Shown: positions 63,640-64,000 of the stretch, piece by piece
How positions within the stretch are numbered: position 1 is the first letter of the stretch
Layout of the letters: each line of letters begins with the position of its first letter
NCBI RefSeq assembly: GCF_014467285.1
Contig: NZ_NKHR01000004.1
Span: 227,086-291,085, forward strand
Direction of reading: 5' to 3'
DNA from: Xenorhabdus sp014467285
GTDB taxonomy: Bacteria > Pseudomonadota > Gammaproteobacteria > Enterobacterales > Enterobacteriaceae
Length of the DNA: 64,000 bases
Program-made: the position numbers and the translations under genes
The notes under the pieces: generated by a model
What the model was told of the DNA's origin: nothing
The model's input: the letters and a program-made list of their open reading frames with translations, nothing else
Databases searched by the model: none

Positions 63640-63918
63640 CTATCCAGATAATTCAACTCCCACCTCCCCCTGCCTCACATTCCACACCGAATCTGCCGGC
63701 ATCTGGACACGGACATCTAAGCGAGTGCCTGCGGGTAAGTCACAGGGTTCATCATCGGTGTAATACGTTTGCTCATCCACGGACTTGAGGCGCCGGTTCT
63801 GTAGTCTCGCGGGCATATGGGTATTCTGTCGGTGGGTCACTTTGATGTCGATAGCCCCGTCCGGCAAGACTGTAGTGATGTGATGGACGGCCCCTTTTTC
63901 AGCGGCAAATAGTGCCAT
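63640..63918 (-). CDS. Unknown 92-aa protein
   Basis: 92 residues with GGAAAG before the ATG. No family recognised. Beta-strand-rich pattern (VHHITTVLPDGAIDIKVTH, AGTRLDVRVQMPADSVWNV). GC-richer than the neighbouring DNA. It is convergent with the tail-fibre-like gene and upstream of the IS110 start, so the context is mobile DNA. Confidence 0.5.
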   Translation of the reverse strand: MALFAAEKGAVHHITTVLPDGAIDIKVTHRQNTHMPARLQNRRLKSVDEQTYYTDDEPCDLPAGTRLDVRVQMPADSVWNVRQGEVGVELSG

Positions 63919-63960
63919 CTTTCTTTCCGATGCACTGAATTTTTCGGGAGAGAACCTATC

Positions 63961-64000
63961 ATGAATACGATCAAAGTCGTTGGCATTGACCTCGCCAAAA
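63961..64000 (+). CDS. IS110-family transposase, N-terminal edge only
   Basis: The last 40 bases read MNTIKVVGIDLAK, the start of the DEDD (RuvC-like) transposase domain of IS110 elements, with the first catalytic Asp. Distinct from the copy at 19893. Truncated by the window edge. Confidence 0.7.
   Translation, partial: MNTIKVVGIDLAK

Overview
The window is a 64 kb piece of an enterobacterial chromosome with AT-rich intergenic DNA. Gene order follows the Escherichia coli yfhM-isc-suhB-glyA-hmp-glnB-glrKR-purL-lepA-rpoE-srmB-recN-ssrA backbone. The proteins, the many degraded IS elements, the glutamine-dependent NadE beside glnB and the colicin-type immunity/DNase remnant suggest a Xenorhabdus/Photorhabdus-type member of the Morganellaceae. 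The genus is an inference. No 16S or other diagnostic RNA gene is present, and the tmRNA tag (ANDENYALAA) is common to enterobacteria.

Layout. 1-16 kb is core: yfhM (cut by the window edge), a short sseB-like gene, pepB, the whole isc iron-sulfur cluster operon (iscR-iscS-iscU-iscA-hscB-hscA-fdx-iscX, minus strand) with two tandem IscR-type sites upstream, then trmJ, suhB, hcaT and glyA. hmp follows, with FNR and NsrR sites. 17.6-23.74 kb is an accessory island between hmp and glnB. It holds an IS982-like relic, an unknown two-gene unit (309 aa plus a 61 aa membrane protein), an IS110/IS1111-type element bracketed by perfect 82-bp inverted repeats, an immunity gene with a detached colicin-E-type HNH DNase tip, and an in-frame IS481/IS630 chimera. 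The outer edges of the island carry 46-bp near-identical inverted sequences.

23.7-36.6 kb is core again: glnB, nadE, the glrR-qseG-glrK operon, a glmY small-RNA locus with a sigma-54 promoter and three GlrR-type sites, purL, mltF and tadA. 36.8-40.9 kb is a second accessory stretch: fosA-like gene, alkA-like gene, an orphan membrane protein, an IS3-like end, an unknown 210-aa protein and a phage antirepressor relic. 40.9-61.9 kb is core: yfhL, acpS, pdxJ, recO, era, rnc, lepB, lepA, rseC, rseB, rseA, rpoE, trmN6, srmB, a lipase gene, grcA, ung, grpE, nadK, recN, bamE, rnfH, ratA, smpB, ssrA. Beyond ssrA lies phage-type DNA with a short tail-fibre-like gene, and the window ends in the first codons of another IS110 transposase.

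How the parts work together. The isc operon makes Fe-S clusters under IscR feedback. The GlrK/GlrR pair drives GlmY just upstream of its own operon. RpoE-RseABC is the envelope-stress module, with a sigma-E promoter in front of rpoE. SmpB and tmRNA are encoded side by side. Readable regulatory sites include PurR boxes (glyA, purL), a sigma-32 promoter (grpE), three LexA-type boxes (recN), an FNR box (grcA) and an RNase III-type leader hairpin (rnc). All functional names rest on protein and motif recognition by eye. No database search was run.
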